A DNA stretch of 64,000 bases from Neobacillus sp. WH10 (GTDB lineage: Bacteria > Bacillota > Bacilli > Bacillales > Cytobacillaceae). Position numbers and translations under genes: made by a program. Each line of letters begins with the position of its first letter. Positions within the stretch are counted from its first letter, which is position 1. Below, one piece after another: positions 25,505-34,638 of the stretch. The notes under the pieces are model-generated. The model was given only the letters and a program-made list of their open reading frames with translations, was not told the DNA's origin and did no database searches. The stretch covers positions 4,898,001 through 4,962,000 of the forward strand of contig NZ_CP126110.1 in the NCBI RefSeq assembly GCF_030123405.1, in the 5' to 3' direction.

Positions 25505-25723
25505 GTGAAGGACATTCCATTGGCTAAGCAATTGGAAAACCGTTTTTATCAACTATTATTTAAAATTCATATTTACTATCTTCAAGATCAAATGGAGCAA
25601 TATTACGTCCTTCTTGAGGAAAAAGCTTTCCCGTATTTCAAATCTAGCAAACATGTAATTTATCTAAAAAGATATGGGAAGGAATTATATACCTATTTTA
25701 AAGAAACTGGTCAACCATTATAG
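25505..25723 (+). CDS. Small hypothetical protein, possibly the end of a decayed gene
   Basis: 72 residues from a GTG, rich in Tyr, Leu and charged residues, predicted helical, with no family I recognise. The same frame is open upstream back to 25403 and reads smoothly (DWRDLPGNGNSTITNEKHS), but no usable start codon with a ribosome binding site is present. Either the GTG starts a small protein with a weak site, or the gene has lost its start. Low certainty. Confidence 0.4.
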   Translation: MKDIPLAKQLENRFYQLLFKIHIYYLQDQMEQYYVLLEEKAFPYFKSSKHVIYLKRYGKELYTYFKETGQPL

Positions 25724-25770
25724 GCATTACAAATATCTAATATCTTAGAACAATATTGAGTAAATTCGAA

Positions 25771-25797
25771 GAAGCAAGGGGACGGTTCTCCTGCTTC
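25771..25797. repeat. Short dispersed repeat (GGGACGGTTCT type)
   Basis: GAAGCAAGGGGACGGTTCTC followed by CTGCTTC; matches the copy at 23611-23637 with one or two differences. It lies downstream of both convergent genes. Confidence 0.65.
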
Positions 25798-25812
25798 ATA
25801 AGTTTGAAGCGT

Positions 25813-26400
25813 TCAACGATCGATCTTTTTAAAATAACGATAAATCTTTTCTAGTTTTTTGGTTTGTTTTCCCTTTGGGTTTTCCATATTACCAAATTCA
25901 AAAAACTTTACTTGTTTGATTCCGACAAAATTGAATAAGGCTTTTTTCATCAATATTTTATGTGAATTATTTAACCAGAGAAGTGGATAGTTTGCAGGTC
26001 CCTTCATGGTGGACATACATACAACTGATTTTCCTTTCAATAATCCCTCTGGCAGCAGTCCCTTCTTATCCTTGTAGGCAAAATTTGCAGCAAATAATTG
26101 ATCAATGTATCCCAGCAGCATGGCTGGAGGTCTTCCCCACCAAATAGGGTAGACAAAGACAATCTTGTCAGCCCAAGAAATTTGCTGTCGATATTTTTCA
26201 AGGTGAGGATCACGATACATATCACGTCTTCGTTTATGCTCATTAAACACAAGAAGTGGATTAAAGCCCTCCTCATACAAATCTAGCACCTGTATTTCCT
26301 TTATATTTGGATTTTCATGACTTCCTTTGATGACCTTTTGTAAAAATGAGTAACATAAACTTTGATGATTAGGATGTGTGTAAATAACAAGAACTTTCAT
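25813..26400 (-). CDS. NAD(P)H oxidoreductase, flavodoxin-2 fold
   Basis: 195 residues, the size of FMN-dependent quinone or nitro reductases (YwrO/MdaB-like). N-terminal VLVIYTHPNHQSLCYSFL is the flavin phosphate-binding region; FVYPIWWGRPPAMLLGYIDQ is the conserved FMN-contact and dimer segment; MSTMKGP follows. It is divergent from a MarR-family gene with three symmetric sites between them, so it is probably induced by electrophiles or quinones through that repressor, by analogy with similar pairs in Bacillus. Confidence 0.88.
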   Translation of the reverse strand: MKVLVIYTHPNHQSLCYSFLQKVIKGSHENPNIKEIQVLDLYEEGFNPLLVFNEHKRRRDMYRDPHLEKYRQQISWADKIVFVYPIWWGRPPAMLLGYIDQLFAANFAYKDKKGLLPEGLLKGKSVVCMSTMKGPANYPLLWLNNSHKILMKKALFNFVGIKQVKFFEFGNMENPKGKQTKKLEKIYRYFKKIDR

Positions 26401-26416
26401 GACGCACCCCTTTTAC

Positions 26417-26497
26417 TTATCATTTGATAACTAAATCATAGCAATCACCTTTTTTATTGTCAAATGATAATTGTATTTTGATAACATTTTTGTTATC
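26417..26497. promoter_or_regulatory. MarR-type operator cluster between the reductase and marR genes
   Basis: Three symmetric elements in 80 bp: TTATCATTTGATAA (26417-26430), the related TTGTCAAATGATAA in opposite orientation (26457-26470), and GATAACATTTTTGTTATC (26480-26497). The first two are one base different from each other when inverted. The 14-bp TTATCA-N2-TGATAA form fits a small dimeric MarR repressor. Confidence 0.6.
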
Positions 26498-26519
26498 TTC
26501 ACAATAAGAGGTGAGAGAT

Positions 26520-26948
26520 ATGGATAAAAAAGCTCTTTTTTTTAAATGTGTGTCTTTTACGACTTCGGTTCATCGTGTGACACACGAATTAACCCAACAC
26601 GCAAAATCTGATTCCATCACGCCCGTTCAATATAACATTCTCGAGTATATAACCGTTAGCCAGCCTGTTACCCTTAGTGAAATTAGTGATTGCCAGCATA
26701 TGTCGATGCCAAATACTAGTCGTGAGTTAAAAAAATTAAGTGAAAAAAATTTAATTGAAAAGATAAGTGATACCGAAGATCGACGAAAACAGTATATTCG
26801 TCTTTCTAAAGATGGAGAAACCATGATGAATGAAGCCTTTGCCCATGTAGAATCAAGTTTCCTGCATCGAATACAAAATGCATCAAAAGAAGATTTAGAG
26901 GAGATTAACAGTGCCCTTGATATTCTTCAGACAAAACTATTTTTTTAA
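26520..26948 (+). CDS. MarR-family transcriptional regulator
   Basis: 142 residues, normal length for MarR. Winged-helix segment: TPVQYNILEYITVSQPVTLS, then MSMPNTSRELKKLSEKNLIE and the wing DTEDRRKQYIRLS. ATG at 26520 is chosen since AAGAGGTGA lies 5-6 bp upstream; the earlier GTG is part of that ribosome binding site. Divergent from the flavodoxin-fold reductase and likely its repressor. The N-terminal part contains a cysteine (FKCVSF) that could sense thiol-reactive compounds; this is a guess. Confidence 0.88.
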   Translation: MDKKALFFKCVSFTTSVHRVTHELTQHAKSDSITPVQYNILEYITVSQPVTLSEISDCQHMSMPNTSRELKKLSEKNLIEKISDTEDRRKQYIRLSKDGETMMNEAFAHVESSFLHRIQNASKEDLEEINSALDILQTKLFF

Positions 26949-27126
26949 ATTCAGCCATTTTTTCATGGTAAAAAAATGAGTCGGTTACGTGACTAGGCAA
27001 CAAAAATATTGCCCCGTCTCACGTTATTAAAACAAAAATCATTTGAATCACTAAAATTCCTTCCTTTACTTTTTAGGTCATGCAGAAAAAGGAGGATATG
27101 AACGATTTTTATGTAAATAAAAAAAT

Positions 27127-27169
27127 GAACCCAGAACGAATTTACTTTAAGTTAATCCGTTCTGGGTTC
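27127..27169 (-). terminator. Terminator of the GH101 gene
   Basis: Perfect 12-bp stem GAACCCAGAACG / CGTTCTGGGTTC, 54 bp after the stop codon, followed on the minus strand by ATTTTTTTATTT. Confidence 0.85.
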
Positions 27170-27222
27170 TTGTCTCTTTTCTATTTTTCTACAGTATTAA
27201 AACTATCAATCTTCGACAAACT

Positions 27223-30200
27223 TCAGTTGGTGATCTGTTCAATCCGCAGGTTATCTAAAATAAATGTTCCTGCCCCAGTATCTCCATTCAAGCTGGTTCC
27301 ATCACTGAAAATTCCAATATACGTTTGCCCATTTTCGGAACCAGTGACAGTATACTCAGCCTTTTTGGTATCGGTAGATGCAGAAAGTGTATTGTTTATA
27401 CTCAAACCCTTGACAGCTGCAATATCGCGAGCATCAATTTCTTGATCCCCTGAGATAAAACGATAGGAATTGGCAGTAGTTTGATAGTCAAAGGATACTT
27501 TATAGGTTACGCCTGGTTCAAAGTGGAAGTGCTGCGGAATGGTACGATACACTAAGCCTTTGTTTCCAGTATTCACCTTAACAGACCAATTCCCTTTGAT
27601 GACATCGTCTACTAATTTTTTACCTGCCCATCCTTTTTGCGTATACGGAGCATGTAATTCAGACAAATGAATTCTATTGTCTTCTACACCTTCCGTATTG
27701 CCAATAACAAATGGGTAAATTCCTTGCACGACCGATTCAAAATCTTGTTCAAATACCTTTGGTGATACTTCATTTTTCAAGGATTTTTGCACTATCCGAA
27801 TATCATCAAACTTAGTAGTTCCTTCACCGGCCTCACGGCTGAGAATTAATTCTGCCTTTTTATATGCAGCCGTAAAGCTTACTTGCATTCTTTGCATCTT
27901 GCTGTTGTATCCATCATTCGTAGCATGTGAATCTGCTTTTACAAAGTTCTTTTGCAGGCTGCGCAGTGTGTAATTGCTTACATTTTTTACTTCGCCATTT
28001 ACTTTGATTCCGGCCTTTACATCACTATTGTTTTCTACATAGACCTCAGCCACATAATCTTTGCCAGGTTCAAGGCCAGTAATGGTACGGGAAACGGATG
28101 TATTTTTTGACGGACTGTCGATATTCAAGAAATAATCGCCGCTGCTTACATTACGGGCATTTCCAGTTTGATTCGTTCTTACGACACTGACAGCATCCTT
28201 GTCTCCAGCCACTTTTGTATGAGGATCTTTGACGGTTCCCGAATTAAATCCTGTGTCATAGACATGAGCATCCTTGCTCCAGTCATCGACTTGTAAACCC
28301 TTCTCTTTCTTTGGTACAACAATATATGGAGTAGCTGCCTCAGCCGTCAAGGTTACCTGATTATTGACGACCTTGACTTTCTGCACATCTGTTCTGCCTT
28401 GGTCGGTCAATTTATAGACATAAACTTTAGATGCACCAGCATATTCATTTGGAAGTGTCCAAGTAGTTGTTCCGCCTTCTAAATTCCAGTGGTACAGTTT
28501 TTCAGAATCCTGAGTTGGATTTTTAAAGTCTTGCTCCACCCAAGGAATTAAATAAGCATGTTCATCAAGGACAACATTTCCATTAAGCGTAATCACACGT
28601 TCTCTGGAATTGTCCTTTCTCGTAACAACAACAACATCCCCATTACTTGGGTCCGCCAATTTAATTTCCTTTTCCAAGTTTGTTTTGCTTTTGTCGCCTT
28701 CTACATTTGCCCAATCGATAACAAAATACTTTTGTAAAAATTTCGTTGGTAGATTTGTATCGAATGTCATCCGGATAAAATGGTCAAAATTCTTATCAGA
28801 TTGCCATCCCTCGAAACCTGCTAATTCAAATCCGCCAAGCAACGGATGATCAGCCGTTCCTCCTGATTCAGGCCAATTTAACACCCAAGAATCTTTTTGG
28901 TGATTACTAATAAAGCGAAGGACCTCAGAGTTGATTCCTTTACTGGCTGGCCCGCCGTAGTTCTTATCCGTAGCCCAGTGCTGCCATGTAGAGTAATTGG
29001 CCATTGAAGTACCAAACTCCGTTGCTACCCTCCAGCCGCGATCATGAAATTGCTCTGAAATTCGATCAGATTCCCATTGATCTTGATACCATACATCTAA
29101 ATAAATGAAGTCAAGACCTGGTGCAGCTGCTTTTAATTCGTCCAGCCTTTTCGCACGTGTTCCTGAGTACAAATCCTTTAATTTATTGATGGTATATGAT
29201 TGGTCTAACCAGCCCCAGCCTCTAGAATTTGGACCGTCAATAAAATCTTCATTGAAAGCTTTGGCTTCAGGATAGGTTTCTTGAGCATTGATATGGACAC
29301 CAAATTCAGAATTGTACTTATGCCCTTCACGAATTAGTGTTTTTATATCCTCAGCTCCGCCGATCCGTTCACCAACATTTCCATAATCCGGGTGAGCGCT
29401 GTCATGACCTTCATTTCCATATCCTTTTAACAGTACAGACTGACCCAATCCATCTGTAGCGAGAGCAACCTTTTTAACATTATCCAATGTTTTTAGGAAT
29501 GGCTGTTGTGCTTGTGAGCCAAAATTCATGGCAATTCGTTGGCCAACCAGATTGTTTACATCGTTCGAACCTGGAATGTCTTGCATGATCTCACGGTAAG
29601 CAATCGCACCGTCCTGCCAGTCAATTTCATTATCACGATTCAAATCATCCGCAATTGCAATTTTCACGGTAGGTTTTTTTGATTGTGGTTTCGACATAAA
29701 TTCTCTTTGATAATAAAGTAAACTAGAACCGATACCGATGGCTTTCGTACCATCTTCACTTTGATAACGATTTGCCACTAGGTTACGGTAGCCATTTACT
29801 TCCGAACTGGACCATACACCTGCACTCAATTTGTCTGTTGATAGGAAAGCAGTATAGTATCTTTCTGAAGTTCCAATGCCTCCCAAAGTTGAATCGACAG
29901 TGACATCGACATCCCCAGGTTTGGTCACATCACTGCTAAGATTCGTTAATTTGGCTTTGGCATTGGTTTGAGCTGAATTAACTGAGATAAAGTTCAGATC
30001 GGCCAATTCAACCGTTTCAATTTTTGAGCTACCGGCATTGGTGATTTCTTCAAAGGTATAGATCACTTTATTTTTGTTCACTTTTAAAGAAACTTTAAAT
30101 ACAGCATCAAGGTTTTCATATTCATCTTTTACCTTTAGAGTATACAGTGCTTCACTTTTGCTCTTCTTTTCAAAGCTTACTTCAGGATAGTAAAGAACGC

Positions 30201-31599
30201 CGTTCACTTTTAATCCGTATACAGGAGACTTTTGTCCGTTCATTACCTTGTTGCCAACCCGATATTCGATAACACGCGGGAAGACTTGGTCAATAATAAC
30301 ATTCATATAGTCTGAGCTTAGGTTATCCTCTACTGGCGGCGTATTTGGTGCTTTAGGAGGAACATTTTCTTTAATTTTGATGTTTGAAATCGTAATGTCC
30401 GCAGCTCCACGGCTTTTTTCAAATCCAAGTAACCCTGCTTGATCGACACCGCCTGACAATGTAAAGGTATTCACCTTTTTATCATTAATGTATAAAGTAG
30501 CTAAATCATCCGAAAATTTTATTCGTAAATGATAGGTTTTATTTGCTTCTAATGGCACGTTTGAAGTCATCGCCGTCCAACTGTTAGCAGGGCCAAAGAT
30601 CTCGCCAAAATAAAGATTGTTCTGATCTCCCGTTCCCACATACGTATAGGCAGATGGATTCTGAACACGATAGATGAGGCCAAAACGGTTCATGGCGCTA
30701 GTTCCCGGCGTAATATCAGCTTCAAAAATACCATTCTTAATTGGTTTCATTTTATTGTAGACAATTCGATTTTTTTGAGTAGATGTAACATGGAAAGTTG
30801 CTGAACCATCTTGATTATAGGTAACTTTTCCGTCGCCCGAGATAATTTTAAAGTCGCCATCTTCTAATTGGTTATCCGAAATGTCGACAAGTTCTTGATC
30901 TCCGGGCTCTGTTCCTCCGTTACCTGGATCTGTACCTCCATCTCCTGGAGAATCTCCTAATTCAAGGAGTACTTGGCTGTTTTTACCTCCAAAAGCACCA
31001 AGTTTAACCGCTTCCTTACCTGAAAGAAGATTATTTATATCATTTGATAAAGTAACCGCTCCAAATAAATCTTTTCCATCTAATGTAACCTTCAAAGCGG
31101 TTCCATTATAATCAATTTTTATGGAATGTTTGGTTCCGGCTTCTGGGAGAGGAACGCTTGGTCTAGTTTGTAACCAGGTTCCGCTGCCTTGATATTTGTA
31201 TTCATAGAACCACCCTAAGGAGTCATAGCCTACAAATACAAAGTTGTTATGATCAATATAATGAGGATAGAAACCAAATCTGGTATCTTCCGCTTTCAAT
31301 TCTGGAATAAATGTATATTCCATCGTTCCTGATATGTGAGCTACTGCTTCTTTTTCTTGAAAAATAGCAGCTTTGGCTCCATTGTCATTTCCCGCTCCTG
31401 CTCCAAGCCTTGCATAAGCCTTCCCATTCTGGTTGACCATTTCATTTACTTCATTTCCTCCAGATGAAATGGTAACCCAGGGATTTGTCACTACTGCTTC
31501 TGCACGTAATGGCGGAGTGAAACCCGTCAAAAACATAGGTAAAAATAATACAAAGGCAATCAGGGCATTGGTAACCCTTTTGTAATACTTACTGCGCAA
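27223..31599 (-). CDS. Secreted endo-alpha-N-acetylgalactosaminidase, GH101
   Basis: Releases the core-1 disaccharide Gal-beta-1,3-GalNAc from Ser/Thr of mucin-type glycoproteins. 1458 residues with a signal peptide (basic start, hydrophobic core, cleavage near residue 35). Two lectin-like beta-sandwich domains precede the catalytic region. Catalytic barrel signs: VALATDGLGQSVLLKGYGNE, FGVHINAQETYPEAKAF, then Asp835 in IYLDVWYQ (nucleophile position in GH101) and Glu861 in VATEFG (acid/base candidate). The C-terminal half carries further carbohydrate-binding-like domains. No LPXTG or cell-wall repeats, so it is free or lectin-bound. A cre-like site lies upstream. Confidence 0.93.
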   Translation of the reverse strand: MRSKYYKRVTNALIAFVLFLPMFLTGFTPPLRAEAVVTNPWVTISSGGNEVNEMVNQNGKAYARLGAGAGNDNGAKAAIFQEKEAVAHISGTMEYTFIPELKAEDTRFGFYPHYIDHNNFVFVGYDSLGWFYEYKYQGSGTWLQTRPSVPLPEAGTKHSIKIDYNGTALKVTLDGKDLFGAVTLSNDINNLLSGKEAVKLGAFGGKNSQVLLELGDSPGDGGTDPGNGGTEPGDQELVDISDNQLEDGDFKIISGDGKVTYNQDGSATFHVTSTQKNRIVYNKMKPIKNGIFEADITPGTSAMNRFGLIYRVQNPSAYTYVGTGDQNNLYFGEIFGPANSWTAMTSNVPLEANKTYHLRIKFSDDLATLYINDKKVNTFTLSGGVDQAGLLGFEKSRGAADITISNIKIKENVPPKAPNTPPVEDNLSSDYMNVIIDQVFPRVIEYRVGNKVMNGQKSPVYGLKVNGVLYYPEVSFEKKSKSEALYTLKVKDEYENLDAVFKVSLKVNKNKVIYTFEEITNAGSSKIETVELADLNFISVNSAQTNAKAKLTNLSSDVTKPGDVDVTVDSTLGGIGTSERYYTAFLSTDKLSAGVWSSSEVNGYRNLVANRYQSEDGTKAIGIGSSLLYYQREFMSKPQSKKPTVKIAIADDLNRDNEIDWQDGAIAYREIMQDIPGSNDVNNLVGQRIAMNFGSQAQQPFLKTLDNVKKVALATDGLGQSVLLKGYGNEGHDSAHPDYGNVGERIGGAEDIKTLIREGHKYNSEFGVHINAQETYPEAKAFNEDFIDGPNSRGWGWLDQSYTINKLKDLYSGTRAKRLDELKAAAPGLDFIYLDVWYQDQWESDRISEQFHDRGWRVATEFGTSMANYSTWQHWATDKNYGGPASKGINSEVLRFISNHQKDSWVLNWPESGGTADHPLLGGFELAGFEGWQSDKNFDHFIRMTFDTNLPTKFLQKYFVIDWANVEGDKSKTNLEKEIKLADPSNGDVVVVTRKDNSRERVITLNGNVVLDEHAYLIPWVEQDFKNPTQDSEKLYHWNLEGGTTTWTLPNEYAGASKVYVYKLTDQGRTDVQKVKVVNNQVTLTAEAATPYIVVPKKEKGLQVDDWSKDAHVYDTGFNSGTVKDPHTKVAGDKDAVSVVRTNQTGNARNVSSGDYFLNIDSPSKNTSVSRTITGLEPGKDYVAEVYVENNSDVKAGIKVNGEVKNVSNYTLRSLQKNFVKADSHATNDGYNSKMQRMQVSFTAAYKKAELILSREAGEGTTKFDDIRIVQKSLKNEVSPKVFEQDFESVVQGIYPFVIGNTEGVEDNRIHLSELHAPYTQKGWAGKKLVDDVIKGNWSVKVNTGNKGLVYRTIPQHFHFEPGVTYKVSFDYQTTANSYRFISGDQEIDARDIAAVKGLSINNTLSASTDTKKAEYTVTGSENGQTYIGIFSDGTSLNGDTGAGTFILDNLRIEQITN

Positions 31600-31715
31600 A
31601 TCCTCTCCTCCTTTAAATATACTATTTTGATAGAAAGCGATACCTGTAAGCTGTTAAAAAATATAGCGAAAATAACTGCAAATACCACCATCTACTGTAA
31701 TTTAGCTTACTTTCG

Positions 31716-31729
31716 TTAAAGCGCTTACA
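31716..31729. promoter_or_regulatory. cre-like site upstream of the GH101 gene
   Basis: Minus strand TGTAAGCGCTTTAA, 13 of 14 positions of the CcpA-site consensus TGWAANCGNTNWCA. Located 117 bp before the GH101 start codon, consistent with carbon catabolite repression. Confidence 0.6.
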
Positions 31730-31785
31730 CAATAAAGATATTGTCCAAATTTTTAGTAATATTGTTTTTTTAGTGAATTGCATAA

Positions 31786-31814
31786 AAAAGCGAACAGTGG
31801 CACTGTTCGCTTTT
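31786..31814 (-). terminator. Terminator of the ROK-agaS1 operon
   Basis: Perfect 14-bp stem AAAAGCGAACAGTG / CACTGTTCGCTTTT with a one-base loop centre, followed by T-rich DNA on the minus strand, 83 bp after the agaS1 stop. Confidence 0.8.
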
Positions 31815-31871
31815 CTAGTAGAGCATATCCTATGGAATAAGATTTTTCGTGTAGGTACCCGGTAAGAGAGT

Positions 31872-31897
31872 AAGCAAAAGAACCGTCCCCTTGCTTC
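31872..31897. repeat. Short dispersed repeat (GGGACGGTTCT type, inverted)
   Basis: AAGCAAAAGAACCGTCCCCT followed by TGCTTC, touching the agaS1 stop codon. Reverse orientation relative to the copies at 23611 and 25771. Confidence 0.6.
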
Positions 31898-33063
31898 TAC
31901 TTATATTCATAGATGGTGACGCCTTTTACCACACGATTAACCGTGCCTGTTGGTGAAGGGGTATCCGGTGTATTACCAACTTTTACAGAAGCTAATAGTG
32001 ATACCGTTTGACCGATCATGACATACGGTAATGCCAGGTAGGCATCCGGTACAGCATGGGCATCACTGTCGAATAAGAACGTGTTCCCATCGTAGTTCGT
32101 TTCTCCGTCCACTGAGATTGCACATATACCGTTTGCAATTTTATCTTGCTGCAATTCTTTTAAAATATCCAAATCGTATTGACGTGTATAAGACTGGTTT
32201 GAAACAAACACAAACACCAACGATTTTTCATTTACAAATGATTTAGGACCGTGCCTAAAACCCAACGATGAATCAAAAGCAGTAACAATTTTACCAGCTG
32301 TTAGCTCTAAAACTTTTAACTGTGCTTCTCTCGCCAACCCTTCTAAGCTTCCTGAGCCTAGATATATGATCCTCTCAAAATCGCAATCGATGATAGTTTG
32401 GATATCCTCTTCACGAAGAATGACACTTTCACCCATTTGGCGAATCGTTTGGACAATTGCCCATTTTTCTTCCACTAACAGCGGATCAAAAACGAGTAAT
32501 GCCATGAGCGTCATGCACGAATAACTTCCCGTCATGGCAAATCCTTGATCATTGGCTCTATCGGGCATTAACAACAAAAGATTGCTTTCATCGCCTTCTG
32601 CCCTTTTCGCTAACTCACCATCAATTGCACAGGTAATGGTTAGCTGATAGAAGTTCTTTACTAGTTGTTCAGCTACTTCTACGGCAGCCACACTTTCAGG
32701 GCTGTTGCCGCTTCGAGCAAATGAAACCAACAAAGTTGGGAAATCTGCTTTAAAAAATTCATAGGGATTAGATACCAAAGTGGTTGTTGGAACACTTAGA
32801 AATTCCCACTTTTTTTCATCCACTTTTCCTTTTAAATAAGGAGTGACCGTATCACCGACATAGGCAGAGGTTCCAGCACCTGTAAAAATGACACGGATTC
32901 GTTCATGTTGTTCAGCCAGTTTTTGCAAAAATGTTTGAATCTCTACTCGTTTCTTCGTATACAATGAATAGGTTTCATCCCATAAATCTGGCTGCTGCTT
33001 AATTTCTGCTGTTGTAATCGATGCTCCTAGAGACACTAATTTTTCTTGACTAAAAGTAAACAT
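31897..33063 (-). CDS. agaS: SIS-domain galactosamine-6-phosphate deaminase/isomerase AgaS, copy 1
   Basis: Inferred to convert galactosamine-6-P to tagatose-6-P plus ammonia. 388 residues with two SIS domains. Motifs: VIFTGAGTSAYVGDTV, LLVSFARSGNSPESVAAVE (sugar-phosphate Ser/Thr-binding loop), IYLGSGSLEGLAREAQLK, and FRHGPKSFV with the catalytic Glu/His region. It shares most of its sequence with copy 2 at 37855. GAGGAGCG precedes the ATG. It follows the ROK kinase gene by 60 bp in one operon, which suggests that the pair handles a sugar entering without PTS phosphorylation. Confidence 0.9.
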   Translation of the reverse strand: MFTFSQEKLVSLGASITTAEIKQQPDLWDETYSLYTKKRVEIQTFLQKLAEQHERIRVIFTGAGTSAYVGDTVTPYLKGKVDEKKWEFLSVPTTTLVSNPYEFFKADFPTLLVSFARSGNSPESVAAVEVAEQLVKNFYQLTITCAIDGELAKRAEGDESNLLLLMPDRANDQGFAMTGSYSCMTLMALLVFDPLLVEEKWAIVQTIRQMGESVILREEDIQTIIDCDFERIIYLGSGSLEGLAREAQLKVLELTAGKIVTAFDSSLGFRHGPKSFVNEKSLVFVFVSNQSYTRQYDLDILKELQQDKIANGICAISVDGETNYDGNTFLFDSDAHAVPDAYLALPYVMIGQTVSLLASVKVGNTPDTPSPTGTVNRVVKGVTIYEYK

Positions 33064-33123
33064 ATCTAACGCTCCTCTTCCTACTTCCCAACATTCCCTT
33101 CACAAAGGAAGGCTGGTGATTCC

Positions 33124-34023
33124 TCATAACATACCTTCAAAAGCCCGTAATCCTGCACCAACAACCCCATTATTCTGCGCCAATGTACTGATACTCATCT
33201 GGCCTAAAAGATGTTGTTGTTCAGGAAGCTGATGTGATTTTAGCTTTTCCTTGATCAACTCAAGCAAAAAAGGATTATTCACGATGACACTGCCGCCGAA
33301 AACCATTTTGTGCGGATCCAATAAGCTAGAAATCGCATAAAGGCCTTGAGCTAAATGGTCGGTCACCTCGTCAATAATTGGTTGATATTCCTGTTCCCCA
33401 TTTAGATAACCCGCAAACACATCCTTAGTTGAAATGGTATCTACCTTCAATTCCTTTTCGGCTAATCTCTGGATCCCCGGTCCAGCAGCAATTTTTTCTA
33501 ACCGTTCATTGACTCCCTTCGAAAGGACCGGGATCAGACCAAGCTCCCCAGCAAATCCAGCTCCCCTGAAAAATGAACCATTATGAATGATAGAACAGGA
33601 GATTCCCGTACTGATTGTCACGTAGACAAAGGTCTCTGCCCTTTTTACCTGTGCCGCTTTCCATTCTGCAAAAGTCGCCATATAGACATCATTGTCAATC
33701 GTGATCCGCTCGATGCCAAATCGCTCCTGTAAACGGGCTGTAACGGGAAACTGTTTCCAAGGCAAATTGTTTTGAAAAACAGCGATGCCCTTCTCACGAT
33801 TCACTTTTCCTGGTACTCCAACACCAATGCCCTCAATGTCACCGATTGAAACCGAGGATTTTCCGAGAACATTTTCCACCGCTTCTACAACTCTCTCAAA
33901 CATATTTTCCCGGTCTGAAGGATCACTTTTTACTTCCGTACGTTCAAGCAGTTCGCCCGTATCCGAAATGATTCCCGCTGCAATCTTCGTCCCGCCAATA
34001 TCAATGCCGATAGCTCTTTTCAT
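33124..34023 (-). CDS. ROK-family sugar kinase
   Basis: 299 residues. ATP-binding DIGGTKIAAGI at the N-terminus, catalytic Asp in TIDNDV, and glycine-rich STGISCSI. The ROK zinc motif (CxCGxxGCxE) is missing: after GFAGELGLIPV the sequence has no Cys cluster, reading VNERLEKIAAGPGIQRLAEK instead. Typical NagK and glucokinase proteins have this motif. In this operon with agaS, a role in phosphorylating galactosamine, GalNAc or a released hexose is plausible but not shown. The start has a purine-rich site (AGAGGTGCGGACA) upstream. Confidence 0.85.
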   Translation of the reverse strand: MKRAIGIDIGGTKIAAGIISDTGELLERTEVKSDPSDRENMFERVVEAVENVLGKSSVSIGDIEGIGVGVPGKVNREKGIAVFQNNLPWKQFPVTARLQERFGIERITIDNDVYMATFAEWKAAQVKRAETFVYVTISTGISCSIIHNGSFFRGAGFAGELGLIPVLSKGVNERLEKIAAGPGIQRLAEKELKVDTISTKDVFAGYLNGEQEYQPIIDEVTDHLAQGLYAISSLLDPHKMVFGGSVIVNNPFLLELIKEKLKSHQLPEQQHLLGQMSISTLAQNNGVVGAGLRAFEGML

Positions 34024-34340
34024 TTGTCCGCACCTCTAAATTCATATATTTGAATCACAGAATCATTTTCTTAAAAAAGGAAAACTGTAATGAAGAAATA
34101 TTTCGCTTCCTTTTCTTGCGTTATGATCGTTAAGAAGTCGTATTAACGACCGATCTAATAGTTTTTCTTGCATTTCGGGCGTTTAGTGGACCCTTTAAGC
34201 GACCGTCTACGAGGATCTTTCACCTTGACAGGCTAATAAACTAATAGATTAAAGGCAGACATTCCTGCCAAGAAAACTATCTTTTATCTTTTTCGTCCTC
34301 TTTCTTTACTATTTACGGGAAAAGTATACAAATGAAAAAG

Positions 34341-34586
34341 CGTTTTCACAATAAACATCTTGTTTTGTTTTTTAGATATCTTGCCTATTCCTTCGAGAAA
34401 TCCGTCGGTATTTTACCGATAGAATACTTAATATCCGTTCAAGTAAAATTTTGCATACTTAATTTCAGATATATCAATTATTACTAGCTTTTCTTCCAGG
34501 TTATTCTTTGTTCAATCCTTCAATCAGTTGACCAATCTATCGCCTTCACAATACCGAAATGCCAAGAACGCGAAGAAAAATAAAGC
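34341..34586 (+). pseudogene. Degenerate, internally deleted copy of the cupin-AraC regulator gene
   Basis: Two blocks match the araC-type locus at 60849-61800. Bases 34341-34383 match its 5' upstream region (ACAATAAACATCTTGTT...TTTAGATATCTTG), and 34387-34586 match the last 200 bp of the gene (GAAATCCGTCGG, TTTCAGATATATCAAT, CACAATACCGAAATGCCAAG). About 690 bp including the start codon are deleted and the frame is broken. The rest of this 616-bp intergenic region (34024-34340) holds no gene that I can see. Confidence 0.85.
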
Positions 34587-34593
34587 AAAAAAA

Positions 34594-34628
34594 TAAGGAA
34601 GCGCGAGAACCTTCCTCACACTTCCTTA
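34594..34628 (-). terminator. Terminator of the lacD operon
   Basis: Stem TAAGGAAG / CTTCCTTA, extendable by alternative GGAAGC/GCTTCC pairing, followed on the minus strand by ATTTTTTTGC; 10 bp after the lacD stop. Confidence 0.65.
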
Positions 34629-34638
34629 CCTTGCTTCC

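Noticed and set aside
27080..27445. Plus-strand reading frame of 121 codons at the end of the GH101 gene
   Set aside because: It spans the GH101 terminator hairpin and then runs antisense to the GH101 coding end; its composition is that of an opposite-strand shadow and it has no homologue that I recognise.
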